Below are positions 1-8,983 of a DNA stretch of 64,000 nucleotides, piece by piece. Both the position numbers and the translations under genes were made by a program. The stretch is from Criblamydia sequanensis CRIB-18. Its GTDB lineage: Bacteria > Chlamydiota > Chlamydiia > Chlamydiales > Criblamydiaceae. The stretch covers positions 33,317-97,316 of the forward strand of contig NZ_CCEJ010000012.1 of NCBI RefSeq assembly GCF_000750955.1, given 5' to 3'. Below the pieces are notes generated by a model that did no database searches, had not been told where the DNA came from, and saw only the letters and a list, made by a program, of their open reading frames with translations. Numbering within the stretch: position 1 is the stretch's first letter; each line of letters starts with the position of its first letter.

Positions 1-2
1 CT

Positions 3-1208
3 CTTACAGAAGAATCTCAAAGGGAGTTGATGAGTGAATTTGGCTATCTTTCTTTAAATTATGAATTTTGGAGGGACGAGTATTTATCAAAAGAGTCGAT
101 AAAAACCACTATTCCCGATAGGCAGAAAATCTATCTCTCACTTTTAAAACAAGCAGGCTTAAGATATAAAGAGAGTACGGGCAATGAATTGCCTCATTAC
201 TGTCTTCGAAACACTTTAAAATTTATGCGTAATTATGCGCATCTTAAGGACAAGCTTCTTCCTGATTTATTTGAATTATTAGCTTCTGCTAAGGGTTGCG
301 TTGATCATAACTACGCTTATGAAACTTGGCTTCTTGCCACGACTTATCCTTTTTTAAAGAATGTGGATGGCCTTCCTGAAATTAAGCTCCGTGTAGAAGA
401 CCTATTCGGCGGCAGCAAAAAAATTCAATTTCACCGTAAGCTTAAAAACCCGAAAGCCACTCAGTTTATAAAAAGAAAAAAAGACGCAGCTTCTTTTCGG
501 TTTACCCCTCCTAGCCCCTTCAGCATTTGCTCTTATCCGCCTGAAGATACGATCATAGAAAACTTCGGGCGCTTTCTTAAAAAGAAAGGCGTTCAAATCC
601 TGACAGAAGAAAATCTAAAAGTGGTTCCTTTCTCGACAAGCTTGGAAGATGGCATCGATACTAAAGAAACGATTAGACACCTCTTTGAAAAAAAGCTTTA
701 TGTAAAAAAGCTTGGGAAGCCGGCGGGAGATGTCGGGTCTGTTGTCATCATCTTTGATGAAGATGATGAAAAGGATGAAAAGTACCCTTGGAAAACCACA
801 TGGATAGGTGAACATTCTCAAGAATCCGACATGGCTTTTTATGCCACTGATTTAACCAAAAAAGTTGTGGGTCCCGGAATCAGCCGCTGCGAATATGGCG
901 GTTTTATGATGTCTTATCCTCCAAGAAGGCTTTGGGATGTCTGGCATGATCCTGATTATTTAGACCTCCTTCATAAGTCGGAAGTGCTCCTCATGGCAGC
1001 CATTGACTACTCATTAAAGCCGACAATTACTTATGTGGCTAAAAAAGCGCCTCGCTCCCTTTTAAAGTCCTACGCCGCCAGGTTTGGAAAGAAAGTAGTC
1101 TTTTTGCCGATAGGTCAGGTTTCAAGAAATCTTCTTAATAAAATTCGTGTATTTCATGTTTTAGATGGTCATGATAAAAGACGAATCGCCGATGAATTTA
1201 TTTATTAA
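3..1208 (+). CDS. Hypothetical protein, 5' end cut by window edge
   Basis: I do not recognise this protein. The reading frame is open to the first bases of the window, so the true start may lie upstream; internal candidates are a TTG at 27 and an ATG at 30 (392-393 residues from there). The protein is soluble-looking, with no signal peptide or membrane segment in the visible part. The N-terminal third is helical and rich in Leu, Lys and Tyr; a very acidic stretch (DEDDEKDEK) sits near residue 245; the C-terminal third has aromatic and proline-rich motifs (GGFMMSYPPRRLWDVW). It converges on the exported methyltransferase-like gene, with 22 bases between the stops. No function is proposed. Confidence 0.7.
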   Translation, partial: LTEESQRELMSEFGYLSLNYEFWRDEYLSKESIKTTIPDRQKIYLSLLKQAGLRYKESTGNELPHYCLRNTLKFMRNYAHLKDKLLPDLFELLASAKGCVDHNYAYETWLLATTYPFLKNVDGLPEIKLRVEDLFGGSKKIQFHRKLKNPKATQFIKRKKDAASFRFTPPSPFSICSYPPEDTIIENFGRFLKKKGVQILTEENLKVVPFSTSLEDGIDTKETIRHLFEKKLYVKKLGKPAGDVGSVVIIFDEDDEKDEKYPWKTTWIGEHSQESDMAFYATDLTKKVVGPGISRCEYGGFMMSYPPRRLWDVWHDPDYLDLLHKSEVLLMAAIDYSLKPTITYVAKKAPRSLLKSYAARFGKKVVFLPIGQVSRNLLNKIRVFHVLDGHDKRRIADEFIY

Positions 1209-1230
1209 GAACCTGTGATTTCGCGGAAAG

Positions 1231-2007
1231 CTACCTTTCTCCATAAAAACTCTCACCTTCTATTATAAACTCTTCTTGGTTTCTTTTTATGGGCCAAGAA
1301 GATGGAAAAATAGCAAGTTTTGCTCGGCTATTAATGTTTCTTGGAATCACATATTGAAGCCTATAAGATGAATAGACTTTATCTAAAGCTTCTTTAATAT
1401 ATTCATAAGAACATTCATGAATGCCATAGTGGTCATAAGGAATATCCGGTCGACCCGGCACTTTGAAATCATCGATGACAATAATGCAATTGTCTTTATG
1501 AGTTTTTGAAATAGCTTCCAATTCATTCAACAAAGGCCAATGTTCATTCCAATGAGCATCTAGATATAAAAGGATAGGTTTATGTTTAAGACCAGGAAGC
1601 AAATTATCGAGGACAACCTCTGAACTTCCGAAATGACAATGCACATTGGAGTAAGGTGATAAAAGCTTTTTTGCGTTATTGTAAGTATTCGGCTCAATTT
1701 CGATGGTATGGACTTGATTGAAAAGACAGGAAAATAGAACCGTTGTGCCCCCTTTAAAAGTTCCAGTTTCAATGACTGTGTCGATCTTATAATTTCTTTT
1801 TAAAAGAGCAAAGTAAGTAGTAAGTTCCGGTGCAAAATTAAAAGCATACCCTCCAAGGAGCCACACATCGAGGTTAAATGAACTATAAAAACCATTGTCA
1901 ACAGAAGGAAGGGTGCCGTAATTGATATTAGGTAATGTTTCTTTCTGTGCAGAAAAAAGAGCTACACTCTGAAAAAGAAAAAACGGAAGAAATGTTTTTT
2001 TTAGCAT
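1231..2007 (-). CDS. Exported class I SAM methyltransferase-like protein
   Basis: 258 residues. The first ~20 residues (MLKKTFLPFFLFQSVALFSA) look like a Sec signal peptide: two lysines, a hydrophobic core and a small-residue cleavage site. The rest resembles the Methyltransf_24 type of Rossmann methyltransferase: motif I 'ETGTFKGGTT' near residue 80, an acidic residue ending the next strand ('HTIEIEP'), 'LLYLDAHW' and 'IVIDDF'. Family members methylate small molecules or sugars using S-adenosylmethionine. What is odd is the export signal, because SAM is not expected outside the cytoplasm of a free bacterium; an intracellular bacterium could, however, meet host SAM. The substrate cannot be read from the sequence. 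An alternative is a non-catalytic relative. Confidence 0.7.
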   Translation of the reverse strand: MLKKTFLPFFLFQSVALFSAQKETLPNINYGTLPSVDNGFYSSFNLDVWLLGGYAFNFAPELTTYFALLKRNYKIDTVIETGTFKGGTTVLFSCLFNQVHTIEIEPNTYNNAKKLLSPYSNVHCHFGSSEVVLDNLLPGLKHKPILLYLDAHWNEHWPLLNELEAISKTHKDNCIIVIDDFKVPGRPDIPYDHYGIHECSYEYIKEALDKVYSSYRLQYVIPRNINSRAKLAIFPSSWPIKRNQEEFIIEGESFYGER

Positions 2008-2083
2008 ACAGCCTCCTATTTTAATGAAATTGAGACTGTATTTAAAAAAGATTTATTGTCAATTATCTTTAGAATGAAAGAAA

Positions 2084-3172
2084 CTATAAATGCTTCTTAA
2101 GAATTTCTTTAAGGGTAGCTTCGGCTTTTTCCAACCTTTCAAAAAGAGATTGAGGCAGCCTTAAGTCTAAACTTAAAGAATGGATTTCGTTTTGAATAAT
2201 AAGGACAAACTCTTTAAGGGATTCCTGAGCATTAGAATCATTATTTTTACTCATTGCTTCTTGCAATAGTCTAAGCCTATTTTCTAAAATATTGATTCTT
2301 TCAATGACATCAATTAAGTGGTGGTGATCCTCTTCTATCGCAAACTCCGGCTTATAGTCGTGGACAACAGCATCAATGATTGCGAGTGTTTCGTTAAAAA
2401 GCCTTTGTCTTTTTTCATCAAGCTCCTTATTCCAAAGATCAATTTCTTCGAGGCTTAATTCCTCTTTTAAATGCTTAAGAGCGCCAAGACTGGCTATTGG
2501 TTTTAATAAAAGCTCCTCTAAAAGATCTTTTAAATGCTGTTTATCGGACGCGCTGACATTTAATTTTTCAAATGTTTGCTGTTCATAGTCCTGAATAATT
2601 TTGATGTCCCGATCCACTCGTTTTAAAGCATCTTTTTGCAAATTCTCTTTAAGGCTTGAAAGAAGGTCATCGATTGATTTATTCCAATAAAAATCAATCC
2701 AATACTGGCTTTCTTCAGACCATTGTTTAGTCTCATCAAAAGCTTTTACTCTTAAGTGCATGGCATTATTCTGCCATCTTTGGTTTATTTTTTTAGCCCG
2801 ATCAATTAAAGGCTGAATAATGATAGTTTGAAAAGGCTTGATTTCAGGGTTCTTTTCACATGTTTTGATGATGTGTTCATTGACTTTATGTAAAGCTCCT
2901 ACAGTTTCATGCACTTTTGGAAGGATTTCCTCAACCCTCCCTTTTAATGGAGCAGTATCTTGAACAAAGTAAGTAAAAACAGCAAGCATCCGCTCTTTAA
3001 ATCGTTCAAGAAAGGTAACTGAGACCCCTCTATAGGCTACAAAAGGAAGGGGCAATTTAGGAGGTGTTGCTACAGGATCTAATCCGAAAAGATTGTTTTC
3101 TTCAGATTCGGCGGGATTTTCATTTTTAATTTCGGAGGGGTCTTCATCTTTAAAGAAGGCTGAATCGCCCAT
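2084..3172 (-). CDS. Hypothetical helical/coiled-coil protein
   Basis: 362 residues, family not recognised. The first ~50 residues are acidic and Pro/Asn-rich, likely disordered (repeated EDPSE, NENPAESEENN), followed by a short proline patch (TPPKLPLPF) and then an almost wholly helical body rich in Leu, Glu and Lys, with heptad-like spacing in the last 120 residues. No signal peptide or clear transmembrane segment is visible. It sits alone between the methyltransferase-like gene and surE, with its own upstream gap. A disordered N-terminus followed by long helices is common in chlamydial secreted proteins, but that is only a weak hint. Confidence 0.65.
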   Translation of the reverse strand: MGDSAFFKDEDPSEIKNENPAESEENNLFGLDPVATPPKLPLPFVAYRGVSVTFLERFKERMLAVFTYFVQDTAPLKGRVEEILPKVHETVGALHKVNEHIIKTCEKNPEIKPFQTIIIQPLIDRAKKINQRWQNNAMHLRVKAFDETKQWSEESQYWIDFYWNKSIDDLLSSLKENLQKDALKRVDRDIKIIQDYEQQTFEKLNVSASDKQHLKDLLEELLLKPIASLGALKHLKEELSLEEIDLWNKELDEKRQRLFNETLAIIDAVVHDYKPEFAIEEDHHHLIDVIERINILENRLRLLQEAMSKNNDSNAQESLKEFVLIIQNEIHSLSLDLRLPQSLFERLEKAEATLKEILKKHL

Positions 3173-3322
3173 AGACTACTCTCCGAAATAAAATTATTTT
3201 GATATTTGCATAAGTATATTATATTATTTATTCTTGCGAATTTCCAATTGAATTTTTCATTTGAAAAGAAGACTAATTTAAGAAGGAAAAAATTTCCTCT
3301 TTTTAACCAAATTTTTGAAATT

Positions 3323-4111
3323 ATGACAAAAAAAAGAATCTTAATAACAAACGATGATGGAATCCATGCCCCCGGTATCAAACACCTATGGAATTCCTTA
3401 AAGAACGATTATGAGGTTACAGTTGTAGCCCCTCATCAAGAACAATCCGGTGTCGGAGTTTCTGTTACGATTAGACACCCTCTCCAATTGAACCGCTTGC
3501 ATTGGAATGGAATCCAGGCCTATTCAGTCACAGGAACGCCGGCAGACTGCGTAAAATTGGCATTGAATGTGATATTAGATGAGCGCCCTCATCTAATAGT
3601 TTCAGGAATCAACCGAGGCACCAACTCGGGTCGAAATGTTCTCTATAGCGGCACATGCGGAGGGGTTATTGAGGGAACGATGAGAGATATTCCAGGGATC
3701 GCTTTTTCTCTATCGGACTATCAGGACCCAAAGTTTGAGTCGATAGAGCGCTTTATACCCCCTTTTCTTGAATTTGTTTTTAATAAGCCGCTGCCTCCTC
3801 AAACTTTCCTGAATGTTAATTTCCCCTCTGTTATTGAAGGAGCTCCGAAAGGCTTTAAATTTGCCCGCCAAGGCAAGGAATACTGGGGAGAGTCTTTGGA
3901 TGCGAGAAACCACCCGACAGAAGGCCATACCTATTACTGGATAGGGGCAAGAAAGGTGCAGTTTGAAGAAAACGAAGAATCAGACGTAAGCTGGTTAAAT
4001 AAAGGGTATGTAGCGGCAGTTCCCGTCAATGTCGGGGATTTGACTGAAAACAATCATTTAAGAACGCATAAAGATTTATTTGAAAAACACTTCGAGTGCC
4101 TTAACTTTTAA
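3323..4111 (+). CDS. surE: 5'/3'-nucleotidase SurE
   Basis: A metal-dependent phosphatase acting on nucleoside 5'- and 3'-monophosphates in the cytoplasm. The ATG at 3323 gives 262 residues beginning MTKKRILITNDDGIHAPGI, the diagnostic SurE start with the two metal-binding Asp residues (NDD); an upstream in-frame ATG at 3206 would add 39 unrelated residues. Other family motifs are visible: 'VVAPHQEQSGVG', 'TGTPADCV', 'SGINRGTNSGRNVLYSGT' with the metal-binding Asn. Length is normal for the family. Its stop codon overlaps the end of the convergent lipoprotein gene by 4 bases. Confidence 0.95.
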   Translation: MTKKRILITNDDGIHAPGIKHLWNSLKNDYEVTVVAPHQEQSGVGVSVTIRHPLQLNRLHWNGIQAYSVTGTPADCVKLALNVILDERPHLIVSGINRGTNSGRNVLYSGTCGGVIEGTMRDIPGIAFSLSDYQDPKFESIERFIPPFLEFVFNKPLPPQTFLNVNFPSVIEGAPKGFKFARQGKEYWGESLDARNHPTEGHTYYWIGARKVQFEENEESDVSWLNKGYVAAVPVNVGDLTENNHLRTHKDLFEKHFECLNF

Positions 4112-4545
4112 TGAACTCGCTTCTTTTCATGACGATCTAAAAGATCCAAACCTTTCTGCTGTAACTTCTCTAAGGTTTCTTGACCGCCTTTTAACCGGTA
4201 AAGGCGTTTTAACTCCGTTCGAAGCTCATCGCTTAGGGATAGATCTCCTGTTCGTTCAATAGAGTCCATCTCTTTTAAGCACTTTCTGTCGAGAGTGATT
4301 AAGATTTCTGCCAGGCGGTAGAATTTTTTTTCTAGAAGTCCGGATTTTATCTTAAGATCCTCAGAGTTGTGACAGCCTTTCAAATCCTGTAAAATTTCAA
4401 AAAGCAGGTACTCACCCTCTTTGGAAATTTCCTCCTCTCCTTTGCTACCGCAAGAAAATAAAAGACAAATTCCAAAAAAAGAAGCCAAATACTTTAAAAA
4501 GCATTTGGCTTTAAAATCTCGGAGAATACTGATGATTACGGTCAA
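4108..4545 (-). CDS. Small putative lipoprotein
   Basis: 145 residues. A hydrophobic segment ends in LLFSCGS, a good lipobox with Cys at about residue 32, so the protein is predicted to be lipid-modified and anchored in a membrane. The N-terminal region before the hydrophobic core is unusually long, and an internal start is possible. After the Cys comes an acidic linker (KGEEEISKEGE) and a helical Lys/Leu/Glu-rich domain with no family I recognise. The gene is convergent and 4 bases overlapping with surE, and lies 29 bases downstream of rpmB on the same strand, so it may be co-transcribed with it. Confidence 0.7.
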   Translation of the reverse strand: MTVIISILRDFKAKCFLKYLASFFGICLLFSCGSKGEEEISKEGEYLLFEILQDLKGCHNSEDLKIKSGLLEKKFYRLAEILITLDRKCLKEMDSIERTGDLSLSDELRTELKRLYRLKGGQETLEKLQQKGLDLLDRHEKKRVH

Positions 4546-4574
4546 AAAAAAGCCCTCGTAAAATTAAAACAGGG

Positions 4575-4850
4575 TTATATTTTTTCGCCGTTTTCTCTTA
4601 ATTCACGAACAACTGCAGCAACGCCTTGCTTATCAATAATTCGAAGCGCTTGCATGCTTACTTTCAAGGTTACAAAACGATTTTCTTCAGCAAGCCATAA
4701 ACGTTTTTTGATTAGGTTAGGGCTGTGCCTTCTTCTTGTTTTGCCTGTAACTTTTAGACCGATCCCTTTTTGCTTCTTAGCAATACCGCGTATGGCATAT
4801 TTATAACCGGTCGCAGGTTTTTTTCCTGTAACGCAACATTTTCTAGACAT
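4575..4850 (-). CDS. rpmB: 50S ribosomal protein L28
   Basis: 91 residues, the usual size of L28. The start [17 protein letters not shown] and the run of basic residues '[16 protein letters not shown]' followed by '[13 protein letters not shown]' are characteristic of this large-subunit protein. It binds 23S rRNA near the tRNA exit region. It lies alone rather than beside rpmG, with a 215-base gap before metG that should hold its promoter. Confidence 0.96.
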   Translation of the reverse strand: MSRKCCVTGKKPATGYKYAIRGIAKKQKGIGLKVTGKTRRRHSPNLIKKRLWLAEENRFVTLKVSMQALRIIDKQGVAAVVRELRENGEKI

Positions 4851-5065
4851 GATTTTTCTCCAAACGTAACAACCCGAACCTAGATTATTCTTTGATCCTT
4901 AAGAGACTTTCTCTTAGCTTTTTCAAACTCTTTTTTCAATCAAGAGATTTGAATGACTTTACGCTGTTAAAGTTAAATCAGATAAACGTAAAGGCCCAGG
5001 CAATCAAAGGAGAAATCATAGCAGATCTTTAATTTATGGCTCAAGGTAAAATCTATTTTCTTTTT

Positions 5066-7120
5066 CTATTTAATTAAGGTTCCGGGTTGAATTTTTTGAC
5101 TAGTCAGGATTTCAATCCCGCTCTCCAAACTCCCGGCCAAAAGCATCCCTTCACTGACTACCCCCATTATGGTTGTCGGCTCTAAATTTGCGACAACCAC
5201 AACGCTTTTTCCAATTATTTCTTCCGGAGTATATGACTCGGCAATCCCGCTAACGATTGTTCTCTCTTCAAGTCCTAAATTTACGGTTAACTTTAAGAGT
5301 TTTTTAGATTTAGGAATTTTCTCAGCTTTTAAGATGAGTGCGGACCGAAGGTCGAGTTTTTGAAAATCGTCAAAAGAAATTTTATCTTTAAAGGGCATAA
5401 TTCCTAAATTCTCATTTTTAAAATTTTTTTTTGCTTTTTCGTGTAATTTCTTCAAATTCTCAAGTTCTTTAGCGACTTCTTCCTCTTCCACTTTCTTAAA
5501 GAGGATTTCAGGCTCTCGTAATTCTTTTTCAAAAGGAAGCTCTGTTTTAACTTCGATATCCCAGTCAGCTTCTTTAAGATCTGTTGTAAAACCAATAAGT
5601 TTCCATACTTTTTGAGAAGCTTCCGGAATGATTGGGTAAGATGTAAGAGCAAGAAACTTTATGGCTTGCAAGGAGCAATAAATCGTGGCTCTCATTTTAG
5701 GAATTAATTCAGGGTTCTTAAGGGCAAGCCACGGTTTTTTTTGATCGAAGTAAACATTCCCTTTCTGGGCAAGCTCCATGATTAATTGAGAAGCTCTTCT
5801 TAATTTAAAATTAGCGTACGCTTCTTCAATTTTATCGCTTAACTCCTTAATTTCCTTGAGAAAGGCTTTGTCTTCATCCTCTAGAATAGGAGACTTTGGA
5901 ACTTTTCTATCGCAATTTTGTTTTGCAAAAACGAGGACGCGATTGACCAAATTCCCCCATTTTCCAAGTAAATCGGAATTGCATTTTAACTGAAAATCTT
6001 TCCAAGTAAACTCGGAATCCTGTGTTTCAGGAGCATTAGAGGCGATGACATAGCGAATTTGATCTGCGGTATACTTAGTAAAAAAGTCATCCAAATCGAT
6101 GGCCCACCCTTCCGACTTACTAAATTTTTTGCCTTCTAGATTATAGAATTCATTTGCCGGAAGTTCGCTTACAAGCACGTAAGGAGCGTCTTGACCCATA
6201 ACCATGGCAGGGAAAATGGCGGCATGGAAGGGGATATTATCCTTACCAAGAAAATGAACAAGCTTTGTCTTTTGATCAAACCAAAAATCCTTCCAGGCTT
6301 CAGGCTCGCCATTTAACGCTGCCCATTCCATCGTTGCCGAGATATAGCCGATCGGGGCGTCAAACCAAACATAAAGAACTTTTCCTTCCGTATTTGGCAA
6401 AGGGATCGGAATCCCCCAGCTTAAATCCCTTGTGATCGCCCGAGGTTTTAAATCCTGGATATACCCCTTTATAAAATTTACCACGTTAGGTTTCCAGGAT
6501 TTAGTCTCAAGCCAAGCTAAAAGCCGATCTCTAAATTTATCGAGAAGCAAAAACCAGTGCTTGGTATCTTTTAGAGTTAGGCTTTGGCCTGTGAGTTTTG
6601 ATTTCGGGTTAATTAAATCGGTAGATTCATAGGATGAGCCGCATCTTTGACACTCATCGCCCCTTGCATTTTCATAGCCGCATTTAGGGCATGTCCCGAC
6701 CACATAGCGATCTGCTAAAAAGCGATTGTCCTTCTCTGAAAAGAGTTGTTTAGTCGTCTTTTCTTCAATATAACCGTTTTTTAGTAGATTTAGAAAAAAC
6801 ACCTGAACAGGCTTTTGATGATAAGATGTGGTTGTTCTTGAAAAATGATCAAAGGAAAAATTTAATTTTTTAAATAAATTTTTATTGATTTCATGAAAAA
6901 TGTCTACATGTTCTTTAGGGGTTCGATTAGCAAGATCCGCACTTAAAGTGATCGCAACCCCATATTCATCCGAACCGCAAATATATAAGACGTCATTTTT
7001 TTTTAATCTCTCGAATCTGGCATAGCAGTCCCCGGGCAAATAAGCGCCTGCAATATGGCCAAAATGCAGCGGGGCATTAGCATAAGGAAGCGCGGAGGTA
7101 ATGAGAATTTTTTCTTTCAT
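5066..7120 (-). CDS. metG: Methionyl-tRNA synthetase
   Basis: Charges tRNA-Met with methionine. The start at 7120 (MKEKILITSALPYANAPLH, 684 residues) places the HIGH-type motif 'PLHFGHIAG' near the N-terminus; a start at 7129 would add three residues. Four zinc cysteines are visible in 'CPKCGYENARGDECQRCG' and the KMSKS loop is 'KFSKSEG'. The last ~100 residues form a C-terminal EMAP/Trbp111-like tRNA-binding domain ('FDDFQKLDLRSALILKAEKIP ...'), which dimerises and helps bind tRNA in other bacteria. As I recall, the Chlamydia trachomatis enzyme is about 550 residues and lacks this domain. The start lies 13 bases after the stop of the upstream membrane protein gene, suggesting an operon. Confidence 0.96.
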   Translation of the reverse strand: MKEKILITSALPYANAPLHFGHIAGAYLPGDCYARFERLKKNDVLYICGSDEYGVAITLSADLANRTPKEHVDIFHEINKNLFKKLNFSFDHFSRTTTSYHQKPVQVFFLNLLKNGYIEEKTTKQLFSEKDNRFLADRYVVGTCPKCGYENARGDECQRCGSSYESTDLINPKSKLTGQSLTLKDTKHWFLLLDKFRDRLLAWLETKSWKPNVVNFIKGYIQDLKPRAITRDLSWGIPIPLPNTEGKVLYVWFDAPIGYISATMEWAALNGEPEAWKDFWFDQKTKLVHFLGKDNIPFHAAIFPAMVMGQDAPYVLVSELPANEFYNLEGKKFSKSEGWAIDLDDFFTKYTADQIRYVIASNAPETQDSEFTWKDFQLKCNSDLLGKWGNLVNRVLVFAKQNCDRKVPKSPILEDEDKAFLKEIKELSDKIEEAYANFKLRRASQLIMELAQKGNVYFDQKKPWLALKNPELIPKMRATIYCSLQAIKFLALTSYPIIPEASQKVWKLIGFTTDLKEADWDIEVKTELPFEKELREPEILFKKVEEEEVAKELENLKKLHEKAKKNFKNENLGIMPFKDKISFDDFQKLDLRSALILKAEKIPKSKKLLKLTVNLGLEERTIVSGIAESYTPEEIIGKSVVVVANLEPTTIMGVVSEGMLLAGSLESGIEILTSQKIQPGTLIK

Positions 7121-7133
7121 TTTTAACATTAAC

Positions 7134-7799
7134 TTAGGTTTTTGATTTAAATCTCGATTTCTGGATAAAGTCTTTTTTCGAGTAGCTATATAAGGGTTTC
7201 TGCACCACCAAGACCTCAAAAGAAGTTCCCGGCACAATTTTCCACCCTACTAAGGTTTTTGTCTTTATATCCACATAAAGAGGTCCAGGCTTTACATAAA
7301 CAAACTCTGAAGTCACATTTTTAGGGTTTGGATTCGGGCTGGATAGCTCTGTTTGAAAGCCTTCTAAAGATTTATGCGAGGCTCGTATATCTTCTTGCAA
7401 CTCTTTGGATAAGCTTCCCCATGAGATATAATTTCCAGGGCACCTTTTTGTAATAAAGTTCCAGTCAACAATTGGTCTTCCTGTGAGGGTCACAGCATTT
7501 TGGAAAATCCGGCCTGTTTCTCTGCATATCATCGATCTTTTCATTAAAAAGATGCGGTTATCATAACCTCCTATTTCATAATGCAAAAACCGCATCACTT
7601 TTTCGATGCTGGAAATAGGTAAATCGCGTCCGAAACGCATTGGCTTTTGCGTGTAAGGGCTAAGACACCGGTCCTCTCTTCTAACCCAATAAAAATAAAT
7701 GGCATAAGCAAAAAGGAAGACAAAACATAGGAGAATAAATAAGGAAAAGAGAACCACATCTAATTCGCTAACTGCAAGAAAAGACAGGTTCATTCTCAT
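7134..7799 (-). CDS. Conserved-looking membrane-anchored hypothetical protein
   Basis: 221 residues with one strong N-terminal transmembrane segment (about residues 13-36, LDVVLFSLFILLCFVFLFAYAIYF) followed by a positively charged stop (YWVRRED) and a ~180-residue soluble domain. The soluble part contains 'RFGRDLPISSIEKVMRFL', 'SMICRETGRIFQNAV' and a C-terminal beta-rich stretch ('KTLVGWKIVPGTSFEVLVVQ'). I do not recognise a family. By the positive-inside rule, the C-terminal domain would face the cytoplasm. It lies between an omega-like subunit and metG and is probably co-transcribed with metG. An internal ATG at 7793 is an alternative start. Confidence 0.7.
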   Translation of the reverse strand: MRMNLSFLAVSELDVVLFSLFILLCFVFLFAYAIYFYWVRREDRCLSPYTQKPMRFGRDLPISSIEKVMRFLHYEIGGYDNRIFLMKRSMICRETGRIFQNAVTLTGRPIVDWNFITKRCPGNYISWGSLSKELQEDIRASHKSLEGFQTELSSPNPNPKNVTSEFVYVKPGPLYVDIKTKTLVGWKIVPGTSFEVLVVQKPLYSYSKKDFIQKSRFKSKT

Positions 7800-7881
7800 T
7801 CCTTAACACTAACCCTCTTTTGAAAAATCCAAGCGGAAGCACCGCTTAAAATTCTAAGGAAAATGATTTTTTTCTCGGGTC

Positions 7882-8217
7882 TTAGAGTTTTCTTTCTGAT
7901 TTGTGACTTTTTCCACCCTTATCAAAATCAGACATGCTGACAAATTCGCGGGAGGAGGATTTAGAAGGGTTTTTTCTGTCGATGATGATTTCTTCTTCTA
8001 CGACTTCAATAATGTCGTCATACTCATCTTCGCCATAGGCAATTTGCGCCAAAACTTCTGAGGCGACATTCTGTGATTCTTGGGCGAATCCGGCTTCACG
8101 GCCGCTTATTACAAAATGTCTTGCAAGTTTAATGGCATCTCTAACAAGCTCAAAAAGACTTCTTGATTTAGTATTGATCAAGATTTCATTGGTTAGGTTA
8201 TCTTCAAATCGACTCAT
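7882..8217 (-). CDS. rpoZ: Probable RNA polymerase omega subunit (divergent)
   Basis: 111 residues. The N-terminal half (MSRFEDNLTN ... KSRSLFELVRDAIKLARHF) resembles the omega fold, where a short N-terminal segment is followed by 'N-R-F-x-L-V-x-x-A-x-x-R-A-R'. The strongest support is position: it follows yicC-gmk on the same strand, and a gmk-rpoZ order is widely conserved in bacteria. Chlamydia trachomatis carries a small protein at the same place between gmk and metG. Omega assists assembly of beta-prime into RNA polymerase. The C-terminal half is an acidic then Lys/Ser-rich tail (YDDIIEVVEEEIIID ...) not typical of omega. The match is weak, so this call leans on synteny. Confidence 0.6.
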   Translation of the reverse strand: MSRFEDNLTNEILINTKSRSLFELVRDAIKLARHFVISGREAGFAQESQNVASEVLAQIAYGEDEYDDIIEVVEEEIIIDRKNPSKSSSREFVSMSDFDKGGKSHKSERKL

Positions 8218-8379
8218 TTTCCGCCTATTAAAATAAATGTTTAAGAATATCTATAAAATACTAGCAAGTTTTAAAAGAAAATGAAAGTGAAAATCATAGA
8301 GTTTATTCTTTATTCTCTAAATTATATCTCTTTTACAAAAAGATGTCACTTCCAGACAAAATACTTTTAAGAAAACAGC

Positions 8380-8982
8380 TTAAGAAGGGAGAATATCAGC
8401 CCTATGAGCTTCCGCTATCAAAATACTTTGCAGAACACGATAGGCTGTGTCTAAATCGGCATTGATAATTTTATAGTCATAGAATCTTGCGCAAGCAATT
8501 TCTCTTTCCGCCCACTTGAGACGCTCTTTTATAATGGTTTCATTTTCAGTATTTCTCTCAATAAGCCTTCTTTTGAGCTCTTCAATAGAAGGCGGGATTA
8601 AGAAAATAAAAACAGCCTCAAGTTTTTCTTTTAATTGAAGGGCGCCTTGTGTATCAATCACTAATATAACATGTTTACCGGAAGAGAGTTCTTCTTCAAC
8701 CCATTTTATTGAGGTCCCGTAATAATCCCCGTAAAGTTCAACATGCTCTAAAAAAGCTTTGTCTTCGATTTGCTTTTCAAATTCTTCTCTTGAAACAAAA
8801 AAATAGTCTACGCCATGCCTTTCTTTTGGTCTTGGAGCTCTTGTTGTAAAAGAAATACTTTGGGTCACATAAGGAAATTCACCTGCCAGTTTTTTTACAA
8901 GAGTAGTCTTTCCAGTTCCAGCTGGCGCGCTTATAATAAATAGAGTTCCCTCTTTTGAATTTCCAAATAGCTTTTCTTTCAT
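8380..8982 (-). CDS. gmk: Guanylate kinase
   Basis: Phosphorylates GMP to GDP. 200 residues, normal for the family. The P-loop 'SAPAGTGKTTL' is near residue 19, followed by the GMP-binding motif 'SFTTRAPRPKERHGVDYFFV' and 'LYGDYYGTS'. The start MKEKLFGNSKEGTLFIIS has a slightly long N-terminus before the P-loop strand. It begins one base after the stop of yicC, a tight pairing that is conserved in many bacteria, and it precedes the omega-like gene after a 162-base gap. Confidence 0.96.
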   Translation of the reverse strand: MKEKLFGNSKEGTLFIISAPAGTGKTTLVKKLAGEFPYVTQSISFTTRAPRPKERHGVDYFFVSREEFEKQIEDKAFLEHVELYGDYYGTSIKWVEEELSSGKHVILVIDTQGALQLKEKLEAVFIFLIPPSIEELKRRLIERNTENETIIKERLKWAEREIACARFYDYKIINADLDTAYRVLQSILIAEAHRADILPS

Positions 8983-8983
8983 T

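Noticed and set aside
3206..3322. N-terminal extension of SurE from the ATG at 3206
   Set aside because: The extra 39 residues are unlike any SurE, and the ATG at 3323 gives the exact family start.
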